From NCBI GenBank assembly GCA_022865485.1, contig JALHSZ010000016.1, positions 1-49,028 of the forward strand: a stretch of DNA of 49,028 nt, written 5' to 3'. The position numbers were made by a program, and so were the translations under genes. This DNA is from Dehalococcoidales bacterium (GTDB taxonomy: Bacteria > Chloroflexota > Dehalococcoidia > Dehalococcoidales > BS750m-G39). Under the pieces are notes generated by a model, which saw only the letters and a list, made by a program, of their open reading frames with translations, was not told where the DNA came from and ran no database searches. Of the stretch, positions 10,630-20,046 are shown piece after piece (the stretch's first letter is position 1; each line of letters begins with the position of its first letter).

Positions 10630-10681
10630 ATTAAATAGGGAAAACTCGTCCCTTTATTAAATAGGGAAAACTCGTCCCTTT
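10630..10681. repeat. Perfect tandem duplication, 26 bp x 2
   Basis: ATTAAATAGGGAAAACTCGTCCCTTT at 10630-10655 and 10656-10681; each copy contains AGGGA...TCCCT dyad. Confidence 0.95.
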
Positions 10682-10734
10682 CGCTCTAAGCCCCATCTGT
10701 GATAAAATATAGTCTGCTTTAAGAGGCACTGGAT

Positions 10735-11241
10735 ATGTTTAAGCTGGGTATTATTACTATCAGCGATAAGGCGTCACAGGGGAAGCGTCCCGACCGGAGC
10801 GGGCCGCTGATTAAGGAGAGCTTTGCTCGTCGGGACTGCCAGGTCGTCAAATACGAGGTTATCCCCGACGAGAAGGATATTATCGCTAAAAAGCTCGTCC
10901 AGTGGGCCGACGAGGGCACTATGGATATTATCCTGACCACGGGCGGCACCGGCCTGGCGCCGCGTGACGTTACCCCCGAAGCCACCCTATCTATATTGGA
11001 CAAAGAGGTGCCGGGCCTGGCCGAGATGATGAGAGCCAAGTCTTTCGCCATCACCCCCAACGCCATGCTGAGCCGGGCGGTGGCGGGGATGAGGAAGGAG
11101 TGCCTTATCGTCAACCTGCCGGGCAGCCCCAAGGCGGTGGCGGAGTGCCTGGAGGTAATAATGCCGGTGCTGCCCCACGCGGTGGACGTTATAAAAGGAA
11201 GGGTGCCCGAGCACACCACACCCATCGAAGGGAAGGGATAG
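10735..11241 (+). CDS. MogA/MoaB-family molybdenum cofactor biosynthesis protein
   Basis: [50 protein letters not shown]. Confidence 0.88.
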   Translation: MFKLGIITISDKASQGKRPDRSGPLIKESFARRDCQVVKYEVIPDEKDIIAKKLVQWADEGTMDIILTTGGTGLAPRDVTPEATLSILDKEVPGLAEMMRAKSFAITPNAMLSRAVAGMRKECLIVNLPGSPKAVAECLEVIMPVLPHAVDVIKGRVPEHTTPIEGKG

Positions 11242-11245
11242 ACAG

Positions 11246-11971
11246 GTGCACATCGACGTTTTGACGCTGTTTCCCGAGATGTTCGAGGGCATTTTCGACC
11301 TGAGCATCATGAAGCGGGCGATAGACCAGAAGCTGGTCGGTATCGGCTTGCATAATATCCGGGACTACACCCACGATAAGCACCACACCGCCGACGATTA
11401 CCCCTATGGCGGCGGGGCGGGCATGGTGCTCAAGCCCGAACCCATCTTCGAGGCGGTGGAGTCGATAGAAAAGAAGGCGGGGACGCCGATAATACTGTTA
11501 TCACCGCAGGGGCGGCTCTTCACGCAAAGGGTCGCCCAGGAGCTGGCCAGCCATAGCCAGTTGATTCTTATCTGCGGCCACTATGAAGGCGTTGACGAGC
11601 GGGTGAGGGAGCACCTGACCAGCGACGAAATCAGCATCGGCGACTACGTGCTCAGCGGCGGCGAGCTGGCGGCGATGGTGGTCATCGACGGCGTATTCCG
11701 CCTGGTACCGGGGGTTTTAGGCTCCGAGGCTTCGCCGCTGGATGATTCCCACGTCGGCGGGCTGCTGGAATACCCCCAGTACACCCGCCCGCCCCAATAC
11801 CGGGGCTGGCCCGTGCCCGAGGTCTTATTATCGGGGAACCATGCCCAGATTAGCCGCTGGCGCCGCGAGCAGGCGATACGGCGCACGCTGGAGCAGCGCC
11901 CCGAACTTTTAACCAGAGCCGAATTGAGCTCTGAGGAAGAGCATCTAGTAGAAAGATTGAGGCAAACTTAA
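11246..11971 (+). CDS. trmD: tRNA (guanine(37)-N(1))-methyltransferase
   Basis: [69 protein letters not shown]. Confidence 0.96.
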   Translation: MHIDVLTLFPEMFEGIFDLSIMKRAIDQKLVGIGLHNIRDYTHDKHHTADDYPYGGGAGMVLKPEPIFEAVESIEKKAGTPIILLSPQGRLFTQRVAQELASHSQLILICGHYEGVDERVREHLTSDEISIGDYVLSGGELAAMVVIDGVFRLVPGVLGSEASPLDDSHVGGLLEYPQYTRPPQYRGWPVPEVLLSGNHAQISRWRREQAIRRTLEQRPELLTRAELSSEEEHLVERLRQT

Positions 11972-11972
11972 T

Positions 11973-12326
11973 ATGGATATGACGACATTACTCAAGAACG
12001 AACCGAACCCCAATATTCCCGAACTCGCCCCTGGCGACTCGGTCAAGGTGAGCGCCAAGATTGTGGAAAAGGGACGGGAACGCACCCAGGTCTTTAACGG
12101 TGTGGTCATTAAGGTGCGCCGCGGCGCCGATGGCGGCAACTTCACCATCAGGCGGGTCGCCCGCGGCGTGGGCGTGGAGCATACCTTTCCCTTCGCCTCA
12201 CCGCTGGTGGAAAAGGTGGAGGTGGTGCGGCGCGGCAAGGTGCGGCGAGCCCGCCTCTTTTACATGCGCGGACTGAGCAGTAAGGCGTCCCGGACCAAGG
12301 AAAAGCGGGAAAAGGAACAGGAATAA
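11973..12326 (+). CDS. rplS: 50S ribosomal protein L19
   Basis: PGDSVKVSAKIVEKGRERTQVFNGVVI ... GVGVEHTFPFASPLVEKVEVVRRGKVRRARLFYMR. Confidence 0.96.
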   Translation: MDMTTLLKNEPNPNIPELAPGDSVKVSAKIVEKGRERTQVFNGVVIKVRRGADGGNFTIRRVARGVGVEHTFPFASPLVEKVEVVRRGKVRRARLFYMRGLSSKASRTKEKREKEQE

Positions 12327-12351
12327 GGTAAGGCTCTCGCTGGAGTGCGGG

Positions 12352-14781
12352 ATGAGCTATGCTGAGGTTAGCGTCAACTCGCCGATAGCCCAGCGCCGGA
12401 CATTTAGCTATGCTATACCCCCCCACCTGGAGATTAATGTCGGGCAGGCGGTATGGGTTCCCTTCGGCGATAAGCGGCTCCAGGGCATCGTCCTGGAGCT
12501 GAGCCCCCACCCCGAGGTGGAGGAGACCCGGGAGATTGCCGGGGTTATTGAGCTCCGCCCCCTGCTTTCCCCCCAGCAGCTGCAACTGGCGCGCTGGATT
12601 AGTGAATACTATCTATCGCCCCTCTTTGATGCCGTGGCACTGATGCTGCCGCCGGGCTTCGAGCGGCGGACAATTACTTTTATCAGCCCCACCCCACCCC
12701 CCGATTTTGACCTCTCAACGCTCAACGCCGAGCAGCGGCAGGCACTTGAGTTAATCCAGGAAAAGGGAAAATTGAACCTGGGACAGCTGGAAAAAACTCT
12801 GGGGCGGAAAAAAGCGCAAACTATCGTTTCGCAACTGGTAAACAGGGGTCTGGCGGTTAAGAGCTACGAGCTGGAGAAAATCAGGGTAAAGCCCAAGATG
12901 GTGCCCTACCTCAGCCTGGCGGTCGCCTCCAGCGAAGCCAAAGAGGCAACCGACAAGCTGCGCCGTCAGGGCAAAGCGTCAAAGCAAGCCTCATTATTGG
13001 AGTACTTGGCACAGCAGAGCGGGGCGGTGCCCTGGGCGGAAGCCAGACTGAATACCAAATGTAGCAAGGCGACGGCCGACGCTTTAGTCAGCAAGGGACT
13101 GGCAAAATTTGAGGAGGTGGAGGTAAGGCGGGAGCCGATTTCCTATAAGGATATCGTCCCCTCCCCACCCCTCACCCTGACGAGGGCACAGAAGTCCGCC
13201 TTTGAGGCGATTAAGTCCAGCCTGGCCGAGGGCAAAACCAAAACCTTTCTGCTTCACGGCGTTACCGGCAGCGGCAAGACCGAGGTTTACCTCCAAGCGC
13301 TGGCGGAAACGGTAAAACTGGGCAAGAAAGCTATCGTTCTGGTCCCCGAAATCGCCCTCACCCCCCAGACCATAGAGCGCTTCGCCGCCCGCTTCCCCCA
13401 AAGGGTGGCCGTGCTCCACTCCAAGCTCTCGCTGGGGGAACAGTTCGACGAGTGGCAGCGGATAAGAAACGGCCAGTTCGACGTGGTCATCGGCTCGCGC
13501 AGCGCCGCCTTCGCCCCCCAGCCCGAGCTCGGCTTAATCGTTATCGACGAGGAGCAGGAGTGGACCTATAAGCAGCAGGATAAAGCGCCGCGCTACCACG
13601 CCCGCGACGCCGCCCTGAAACTGGCGAGCTTGAGCGGAGCCACCGTCGTTCTGGGCAGCGCCACCCCCGACGTCGAGAGCTTTTACCGCGCCCAAAGGGG
13701 AGACTACCAGTTGCTTCAGCTGCCGGAGAGGGTTACTCCCTACGACGGCTCGGCTTTGCCCAAGGTCGAGGTGGTCGACCTGAGGGAGGAGCTCAAGGCG
13801 GGCAACCAGAGCCTCTTCAGCCGTTCCCTCTTCCAGGCGATAAGCCAGGCAATAGCCAATAAGGAGCAGGTAATTCTCTTTCTCAACCGCAGGGGAGCCG
13901 CCAGCTTCATCCAGTGCCGCAGCTGCGGCTTCGTCATGCGCTGCAAGCGCTGCGATGTCCCCCTTTCCTATCACCTCACCGAGGACAAGCTGGTCTGCCA
14001 CCAATGCAACTACCGGATAGAAGTCCCCGAGAGCTGCCCCCGCTGTCAGCGGCGGCGGATGAAGTTCCTGGGTATCGGCACCCAGCGGCTGGAGCAGGAG
14101 GTAGGCTACACCTTCCCCCAGGCCAGGCTTTTGCGCTGGGACAGCGATGTCACCAAGGGCAGGTATTCCCACGACGAAATCTTAACTAAGTTCCGCTCCC
14201 ACCAGGCCGATGTCCTCATCGGCACCCAGATGGTAGCCAAGGGGCTGGACCTGCCGCTGGTCACGCTGGTGGGTGTGGTCAGCGCCGATACCGCGCTCAA
14301 CCTGCCCGACTTTCGGGGCGGGGAGAGGACCTTCCAGTTGCTCTGCCAGGTGGCGGGCAGGGCGGGGCGGGGGGTGCGGGGGGGCAAGGTTATCATCCAG
14401 ACCTACGCCCCCGAGCACTACGCCATTCGAGCCGCCGCCGAACACGACTACGCCTCTTTCTACGAGCAGGAGATTGACTATCGGCGCCAGCTGCATAACC
14501 CGCCCTTCACTCAGCTCGCCGGCCTCACCTACAGCCACAGCAACGACACCCTCTGCCAGCGGGAGGCGGAAAGAATGAAGCGCTTTCTCGACCAGGAAAT
14601 AGCATCACAGGGCATAGCCGGCATCGAGCTTATCGGGCCCGCCCCCGCTTTTATCCACAGGTTACGGGGACGGTTCCGCTGGCAGCTCATCCTCCGCGGC
14701 GCCGAGCTATCGGCTTTTCTCTCCCCCCTACCCCTCCCCCCGGGCTGGACGGTGGACATTGACCCGATGGGGCTGGTTTAG
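12352..14781 (+). CDS. priA: Primosomal replication protein N' (PriA helicase)
   Basis: 809 aa; GVTGSGKTEVY Walker A; Cys-rich CRSCGFVMRCKRCDVPL...CHQCNYR...CPRCQ; QVAGRAGRG. Confidence 0.95.
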   Translation: MSYAEVSVNSPIAQRRTFSYAIPPHLEINVGQAVWVPFGDKRLQGIVLELSPHPEVEETREIAGVIELRPLLSPQQLQLARWISEYYLSPLFDAVALMLPPGFERRTITFISPTPPPDFDLSTLNAEQRQALELIQEKGKLNLGQLEKTLGRKKAQTIVSQLVNRGLAVKSYELEKIRVKPKMVPYLSLAVASSEAKEATDKLRRQGKASKQASLLEYLAQQSGAVPWAEARLNTKCSKATADALVSKGLAKFEEVEVRREPISYKDIVPSPPLTLTRAQKSAFEAIKSSLAEGKTKTFLLHGVTGSGKTEVYLQALAETVKLGKKAIVLVPEIALTPQTIERFAARFPQRVAVLHSKLSLGEQFDEWQRIRNGQFDVVIGSRSAAFAPQPELGLIVIDEEQEWTYKQQDKAPRYHARDAALKLASLSGATVVLGSATPDVESFYRAQRGDYQLLQLPERVTPYDGSALPKVEVVDLREELKAGNQSLFSRSLFQAISQAIANKEQVILFLNRRGAASFIQCRSCGFVMRCKRCDVPLSYHLTEDKLVCHQCNYRIEVPESCPRCQRRRMKFLGIGTQRLEQEVGYTFPQARLLRWDSDVTKGRYSHDEILTKFRSHQADVLIGTQMVAKGLDLPLVTLVGVVSADTALNLPDFRGGERTFQLLCQVAGRAGRGVRGGKVIIQTYAPEHYAIRAAAEHDYASFYEQEIDYRRQLHNPPFTQLAGLTYSHSNDTLCQREAERMKRFLDQEIASQGIAGIELIGPAPAFIHRLRGRFRWQLILRGAELSAFLSPLPLPPGWTVDIDPMGLV

Positions 14782-14816
14782 GTAAACTGTAATCAGAGAC
14801 AGTTACGAGGTTTAAG

Positions 14817-15305
14817 ATGTCGGTACTTCCCATTCGCACTCTTCCCGACCCGGTATTGAGGCAGAAGTCAAAGCGGGTCAAGACTATCGACGGCTCCATC
14901 CTGAAGCTGATTGAAAATATGCTGGAGACGGTGCGCGCCGCTCCGGGGCGGGCGGGATTAGCCGCGCCGCAGGTGGGCGTCCCTCTACGGGTAATCGTCA
15001 TCGACATCCCCGGCGCCGAAAACGTCGTCCTGATTAACCCGGAGATAGTCAAGCGCAGCGGCGAGCGCCCGGTAACTGAGGGCTGCCTGAGCGTCCCCGG
15101 CTATTACGGGGAGATTAAGCGGGCTGAATCAGTGACGGCTAAGGGGCGGGACGCCAGCGGCAAAGAAATAAGAATCAAGGCCGAGGAACTGCTGGCTCAG
15201 GCGCTGGAGCACGAGATAGACCACCTTAACGGGATACTCTACTTAGACCACCTGGAAAGCCAGGATAAGCTCTATAAGGTCGAGGACGAGGTCCCCCAGC
15301 TCTAA
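14817..15305 (+). CDS. def: Peptide deformylase
   Basis: [34 protein letters not shown]. Confidence 0.95.
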   Translation: MSVLPIRTLPDPVLRQKSKRVKTIDGSILKLIENMLETVRAAPGRAGLAAPQVGVPLRVIVIDIPGAENVVLINPEIVKRSGERPVTEGCLSVPGYYGEIKRAESVTAKGRDASGKEIRIKAEELLAQALEHEIDHLNGILYLDHLESQDKLYKVEDEVPQL

Positions 15306-15559
15306 AAGTCTACACTTCCCACGACGGCAGCACGGGAATCATTGCCAACTGGCACTTCGGGGACAAAATAGAAAAGGTCGTCAAACGAGCAGCCGGGAAA
15401 GGCTTTGATAGCGCCGATGATGAACCTGCAATTGATATTCCGCTTGCCTTCCTGCACGCGGTAAACCTGGCTCACCGATATTTCCATAGCCTGAGCCAGT
15501 TCGGACAGGTTCCTATATCTCCCCGGGCATAGGTCAAAAACTCTCGTTCTCAGCAGCAT
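15302..15559 (-). CDS. XRE-type helix-turn-helix protein
   Basis: [34 protein letters not shown]; strong upstream promoter. Confidence 0.75.
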   Translation of the reverse strand: MLLRTRVFDLCPGRYRNLSELAQAMEISVSQVYRVQEGKRNINCRFIIGAIKAFPGCSFDDLFYFVPEVPVGNDSRAAVVGSVDF

Positions 15560-15575
15560 GGATCAAGCTTTCTAT

Positions 15576-15617
15576 GCCAATTGGCGATATTATAACCAGC
15601 AACCTGCCTGCTGTCAA
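15576..15617 (-). promoter_or_regulatory. Consensus promoter of leftward HTH gene with palindromic operator at the start site
   Basis: Minus strand TTGACA (15617-15612), 17-nt spacer, TATAAT (15594-15589); perfect palindrome GCCAATTGGC 15576-15585. Confidence 0.8.
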
Positions 15618-15660
15618 GGGGTATTTGTTCAAATGGCAGATTTTATCCCGTTTACAAAAG

Positions 15661-15689
15661 TTGACATTTGCCATTTGGCGAATTATAAT
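15661..15689 (+). promoter_or_regulatory. Consensus promoter of rightward HTH gene with operator in spacer
   Basis: TTGACA 15661-15666, 17-nt spacer containing GCCATTTGGC, TATAAT 15684-15689. Confidence 0.8.
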
Positions 15690-15698
15690 TCTCCTGTT

Positions 15699-16094
15699 AT
15701 GGATCAGAACAGAAGCACCAACTTGGGCGAAATAATCAGACAGGGAAGAGTCACCCAGCGGCTAACACTGAGCCAGCTTAGCGCCATGTCAGGCGTATCC
15801 TCATCACACCTGGGTCGTATCGAAAGAGGCGAGCGTTACCCTTCAGGTTCAATCCTGCGCAAAATCGCCGAGCCTCTGGGTTTTGAGGAGAACGAGCTAT
15901 TCACTCTAGCCGGCTACCTGACTCCCACCTCCTCGGGCGTAGCCGAGAGCCGCCCCCGCTACGGCGGCGGCGAGCTGGACCCCTACGTAGCCCGGATATT
16001 AGCCCAGGAGCCGATTGACGTGCAGCGCGCCGTTATCGGCATCCTAACTATCTTAAAAAGTCTTGCCCTGAGCACGGTCAAAGAAAGCGCTTAA
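15699..16094 (+). CDS. XRE-family HTH transcriptional regulator
   Basis: MDQNRSTNLGEIIRQGRVTQRLTLSQLSAMSGVSSSHLGRIERGERYPSGSILRKIAEPLGF; track ORF begins at 15558 but promoter placement favours ATG 15699. Confidence 0.85.
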   Translation: MDQNRSTNLGEIIRQGRVTQRLTLSQLSAMSGVSSSHLGRIERGERYPSGSILRKIAEPLGFEENELFTLAGYLTPTSSGVAESRPRYGGGELDPYVARILAQEPIDVQRAVIGILTILKSLALSTVKESA

Positions 16095-16116
16095 AGCCGC
16101 ACCGCGGGGCAATATT

Positions 16117-16191
16117 CACCGCTAAACAAGGCAATCAGCCAACGCTGATGCCTGCCTGGAAATAGCGGCGGTGAGCCTTTTGCTTTATTTT
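16117..16191 (+). terminator. Nested hairpin followed by T-rich tract (terminator or structured RNA)
   Basis: Outer arms TCACCG/CGGTGA, inner ATCAGC-CAAC-GCTGAT with AGGC/GCCT, followed by TTTTGCTTTATTTT. Confidence 0.55.
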
Positions 16192-16245
16192 CCCCTTGTA
16201 ACTTTAGCCGACTGGTAGTATAGTTTAGCCTTAGAGCATTGGGGG

Positions 16246-17745
16246 GTGGAGAAGGTGAAGCTGATTATCGAGCCTGGAGCTTTATCAATATTAACTGCGG
16301 TAAGCGATTTCTTAAGCGGGCGTGTTAAAGCCTATCTCGTCGGCGGCTTTATCCGCGTCACCCTGCTGGGGAGAGCCACCGCCGATATCGATATCGCCCT
16401 TGCCGACGACGCCCTGGAGCTAGCCCCCAAACTAGCCGATGCCCTGGGGGGAAAATTCGTCCTGCTGGATAAGCAAAACCGCATCTGCCGCGTGGTGGTG
16501 ATGGATAAGAAAGCGCCGCTGGGGGGGCGGTGGCAGCTCGATTTTACCACCCTCAAGGGTGGCATCGAGCCTGATTTGGGGCGGCGCGACTTCACCATAG
16601 ACGCCATCGCCGTTGACCTGGAAGAGGTTAGCGGAGAAGATGCAACTCTTATCGACCCGTTCGGCGGGCAAGCCGACCTTGAGCACGGGGTGATTCGGGC
16701 GGTCGCCGAGACCGTTTTTGAGGATGATGCCGTCCGCCTGCTGCGGGCGGCGCGACTGGCGGCGGAGCTCGGCTTTAGCCTCGATGAACCGACCGAGGCT
16801 CTAGTTAAGAGCCAGAGTCAGCTTATCGCCAATGTCGCTGGAGAGAGGTTGAGGGAGGAGTTAGTCCGTTTGCTGACGGTCCCCCACCCCGAAAGATTTC
16901 TGCCCCACCTCGACGAGCTGGGACTAATCACCGCCCTCTTTCCCGAGCTGGCGAAGGCCAAGGGGGTCGAGCAACCCAGGGAACATTCATGGAACGTCTT
17001 CGACCATTCCCTGCAGACGGTGATAGCCGTTGATTTTATTCTCCGCCAGGGAAGCTGGCAATACGCCAGCGACAAGGTGCTGGCGGTCGTCCCCTGGTCG
17101 GAGGCGCTGGCCGAGCATTTCAACCGTGAGGTCGGTGGCGGCAGCCGCCGCCGAGCGCTGCTCAAACTGGCCGCACTGCTCCACGATATCTGTAAGCCCG
17201 AGACCAAAGCCGTCGGCGAGGATGGCCGGACGCATTTCCTGGGACACGACAAGCTGGGGGCGGGGGCGGCGGCCGATATACTGGCCAGGTTGCGCTTCAG
17301 CGGCAAAGAGGCAAAACTGGTCGAGATTGTGATAAACTATCACATGCGGCCGGGGCAGATGAGCCAGCAAGGGCTGCCCACCCTGCGGGCTATCTACCGC
17401 TACTTCCGCGATAGCGGCGAGGCGGGCATCGACATACTGTTTTTGAGCCTAGCCGACCACCTGGCCACCCGGGGGCCTCACCTGGATGTGGCGGGCTGGC
17501 GGGAGCACGCCCGGATGGTAGAATACGTTTTAGAAAAGCATTTCGAGCAGCAGAAGCTGGTGGAACCCGCCAGGCTGGTCGACGGGAACGACTTAATCAA
17601 TATCTTCGGCTTGAGTCCGGGTCCCTCCATAGGGGAAATTTTAGAGGCGGTGCGCGAGGCTCAGGCATCGGGCGAGCTGGCTAACCGACCAGAAGCCCTG
17701 GACTATATCCGCGAGAGACTGGCAACGGAGAAGACACTCTGTTAA
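16246..17745 (+). CDS. CCA tRNA nucleotidyltransferase / poly(A) polymerase family with HD domain (GTG start)
   Basis: AYLVGGFIRVTLLGRATADIDIAL; RRDFTIDAIAVDL; VRLLRAARLAAELGF; HDICKPET HD motif. Confidence 0.88.
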   Translation: MEKVKLIIEPGALSILTAVSDFLSGRVKAYLVGGFIRVTLLGRATADIDIALADDALELAPKLADALGGKFVLLDKQNRICRVVVMDKKAPLGGRWQLDFTTLKGGIEPDLGRRDFTIDAIAVDLEEVSGEDATLIDPFGGQADLEHGVIRAVAETVFEDDAVRLLRAARLAAELGFSLDEPTEALVKSQSQLIANVAGERLREELVRLLTVPHPERFLPHLDELGLITALFPELAKAKGVEQPREHSWNVFDHSLQTVIAVDFILRQGSWQYASDKVLAVVPWSEALAEHFNREVGGGSRRRALLKLAALLHDICKPETKAVGEDGRTHFLGHDKLGAGAAADILARLRFSGKEAKLVEIVINYHMRPGQMSQQGLPTLRAIYRYFRDSGEAGIDILFLSLADHLATRGPHLDVAGWREHARMVEYVLEKHFEQQKLVEPARLVDGNDLINIFGLSPGPSIGEILEAVREAQASGELANRPEALDYIRERLATEKTLC

Positions 17746-17786
17746 TATATATGGCTAACAAGCTTAATGAGGTGACGTGAAGAGAT

Positions 17787-19124
17787 ATGCCTAGAGGAAA
17801 TACGCTGGTTCTCTTAATAGTATTATTACTTTTTGTCTTTGCCGTCTGCGCCCTAATCTTCCCCATGTTCGGCAGGGAGGAAATGCGGCTGGGGCTGGAT
17901 TTACGGGGTGGCCTTCACCTGGTCTATAGGGCTGACATGTCCAATGTGGAAGCAGGGCAGGAGGCGTCAGTCATTGAAGGGGTGATAGCGGTTATTCAGA
18001 ACCGGATTAACCCCCTGGGAGTAACCGAACCGGTTATTGAGAAAGTGGGGGCGGACCAGATATTAGTCGAATTACCCGGGGCCAGTGTCACCGATGTACA
18101 GAAGGAGCGCATCGGACGCACGGCACTACTTGAGTTTGGCGAACTGATTCAGGAAGGTGAAACCGCCAAGTGGACTAATGACCTAGGCGAGTGGAAGCCA
18201 GCCACGGCTGAAGTTGACGGTGTGGAAAAGGAACTCACCAGCGCCTACTTTAAGTCAAATACCTATGTAGCTCAAGATGATCTGGGCAGAATATTATTGG
18301 TCTTTGAGTGGGATGAGGAGGGGAGCCAACTGAGCGAAGCAATAACCACCCGGCTCCAAGGTGAGCGATTGGGCATCTTTGAGGGTGACGAGGCGTTAAA
18401 GGGCGATGATGGTCAACCCATTGCGCCTACCGTCCAGGCAGTGATTACAGACCGGGGGCAGATTGAGGGGTTAAGCCTGAATGAAGCTGAAGACCTATCC
18501 AAGCAGCTAAATGCCGGGCGTCTGCCCGTCCCGCTTGAGCTTGTCTATGAGCAAGACGTGTCCCCTGTAGCCGGCGCTGACTTTGTAGACATGAGCCTTA
18601 AGGCAGGCATAATCGGCATTATACTGGTCATGGCATTTATGACTACTTACTATCGCCTGTCTGGGTTTCTCGCCAGTCTGGCTCTACTCTTTTATGGAGC
18701 GCTCAACCTAGCGATATTCAAGCTGATACCGGTAACCCTCACTCTGGCTGGAATCGGCGGCTTCGTCGTGTCCATAGGTATAGCGGTGGATGCCAATATC
18801 CTTATCTTTGAGCGGATGAAGGAAGAGTTAAGAGCAGGGCGGACATTAGGGGCAGCCATTGAGGCTGGCTTTAGCCGTGCCTGGTCAGCCATCTGGGATA
18901 GCAACGTAACTACCTTTATCGTCTGCATAATTCTGATTATAATCGGCGGCATGGTTGCCTCTGGGGCGCCAGTAAAGGGATTTGGCTTAACCTTACTTAT
19001 TGGCACAATAATAAGCATGTTCACCGCCGTTACCGTTACCCGCACCCTGCTGCGCCTGTTCGTCAAGACTCCCCTGGCAATCAAGACTTCACTATTTAGC
19101 CCATACGTAGGTGGAAAGAAATGA
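17787..19124 (+). CDS. secD: Protein translocase subunit SecD
   Basis: LGLDLRGGLHLVYRADM; NRINPLGVTEPVIEKVGADQILVELPG; VDANILIFERMKEELRAGRTLGAAIEAGF. Confidence 0.95.
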   Translation: MPRGNTLVLLIVLLLFVFAVCALIFPMFGREEMRLGLDLRGGLHLVYRADMSNVEAGQEASVIEGVIAVIQNRINPLGVTEPVIEKVGADQILVELPGASVTDVQKERIGRTALLEFGELIQEGETAKWTNDLGEWKPATAEVDGVEKELTSAYFKSNTYVAQDDLGRILLVFEWDEEGSQLSEAITTRLQGERLGIFEGDEALKGDDGQPIAPTVQAVITDRGQIEGLSLNEAEDLSKQLNAGRLPVPLELVYEQDVSPVAGADFVDMSLKAGIIGIILVMAFMTTYYRLSGFLASLALLFYGALNLAIFKLIPVTLTLAGIGGFVVSIGIAVDANILIFERMKEELRAGRTLGAAIEAGFSRAWSAIWDSNVTTFIVCIILIIIGGMVASGAPVKGFGLTLLIGTIISMFTAVTVTRTLLRLFVKTPLAIKTSLFSPYVGGKK

Positions 19125-20035
19125 TTGATATTATAGGTAAAAGATACTGGTTCTTTCTCATCTCTGGGATAGCTATCCTGCTCAGTATTATTTTTCTGGC
19201 GGTGTTTGGACTTAAACCCGGACTGGAATTCAGCAGCGGCTCATCACTGACGATAAGCTTTACCCAAGAAGTAGACCCCAGCGCCCTAAAAGAGGAAATG
19301 ACTAATTTAGGCTATGGCAATTCCATTATTCAGACCACAAGCGGGGGTGACTTCCTCATCCGCACCGTGGCATTAACTGAGGACGCAAGAAAGCAGCTGG
19401 AAACCGCGCTGACTGATAAGTTTGGCACTCTCACCGAGAAGAATGTTCAGACTATAGACCCGATAATAGCCAAGCAGACATCACGGATAACCATTATTGC
19501 CCTAATTGTGGCTACCTTTCTCATGCTCCTTTATATTATCTTCGCATTTCGCCGGGTGCCCAAAGCCTTCCGCTATGGCACCACCTTTACGGTAGCTCTG
19601 GTGCACGATGTATTGATAACGGCTGGGGTTTTCTCGCTTCTCGGTGTCCTGGCGGGCTGGGAAATCGACCTTATGTTTATTACCGGTATCCTGGCGGTCA
19701 TTGGCGTCAGTATCGATAACACGATTGTCGTCTTTGATAGAATACGGGAAAATGTGAGAAAGGGCATCAGCCCCAGCTTTGAGGTTGTGGCCAATTACAG
19801 TATAGTTGAGACTCTAAGCCGTTGTCTGAATACCACTATTACCATTGTAATTGCGACCGTAGTTTTGCTCCTGTTTGTCGGCGGGTCAATTCAGAACTTC
19901 GTCTGGGTTCTACTTATTGGCAGCCTTGTCGGAACTTTTGACTCAGTCTTTGTTGCTCCATCTCTGCTGGTGGTATGGGAACAGGGGGAGTGGGGGAGGT
20001 TCATCGGACGCAAGCCGCATTCAGCCCGAGTCTAA
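19121..20035 (+). CDS. secF: Protein translocase subunit SecF
   Basis: GLKPGLEFSSGSSLTISF; TGILAVIGVSIDNTIVVFDRIREN; 4-bp overlap with secD. Confidence 0.95.
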   Translation: MIDIIGKRYWFFLISGIAILLSIIFLAVFGLKPGLEFSSGSSLTISFTQEVDPSALKEEMTNLGYGNSIIQTTSGGDFLIRTVALTEDARKQLETALTDKFGTLTEKNVQTIDPIIAKQTSRITIIALIVATFLMLLYIIFAFRRVPKAFRYGTTFTVALVHDVLITAGVFSLLGVLAGWEIDLMFITGILAVIGVSIDNTIVVFDRIRENVRKGISPSFEVVANYSIVETLSRCLNTTITIVIATVVLLLFVGGSIQNFVWVLLIGSLVGTFDSVFVAPSLLVVWEQGEWGRFIGRKPHSARV

Positions 20036-20046
20036 CGGAGGCGGAT

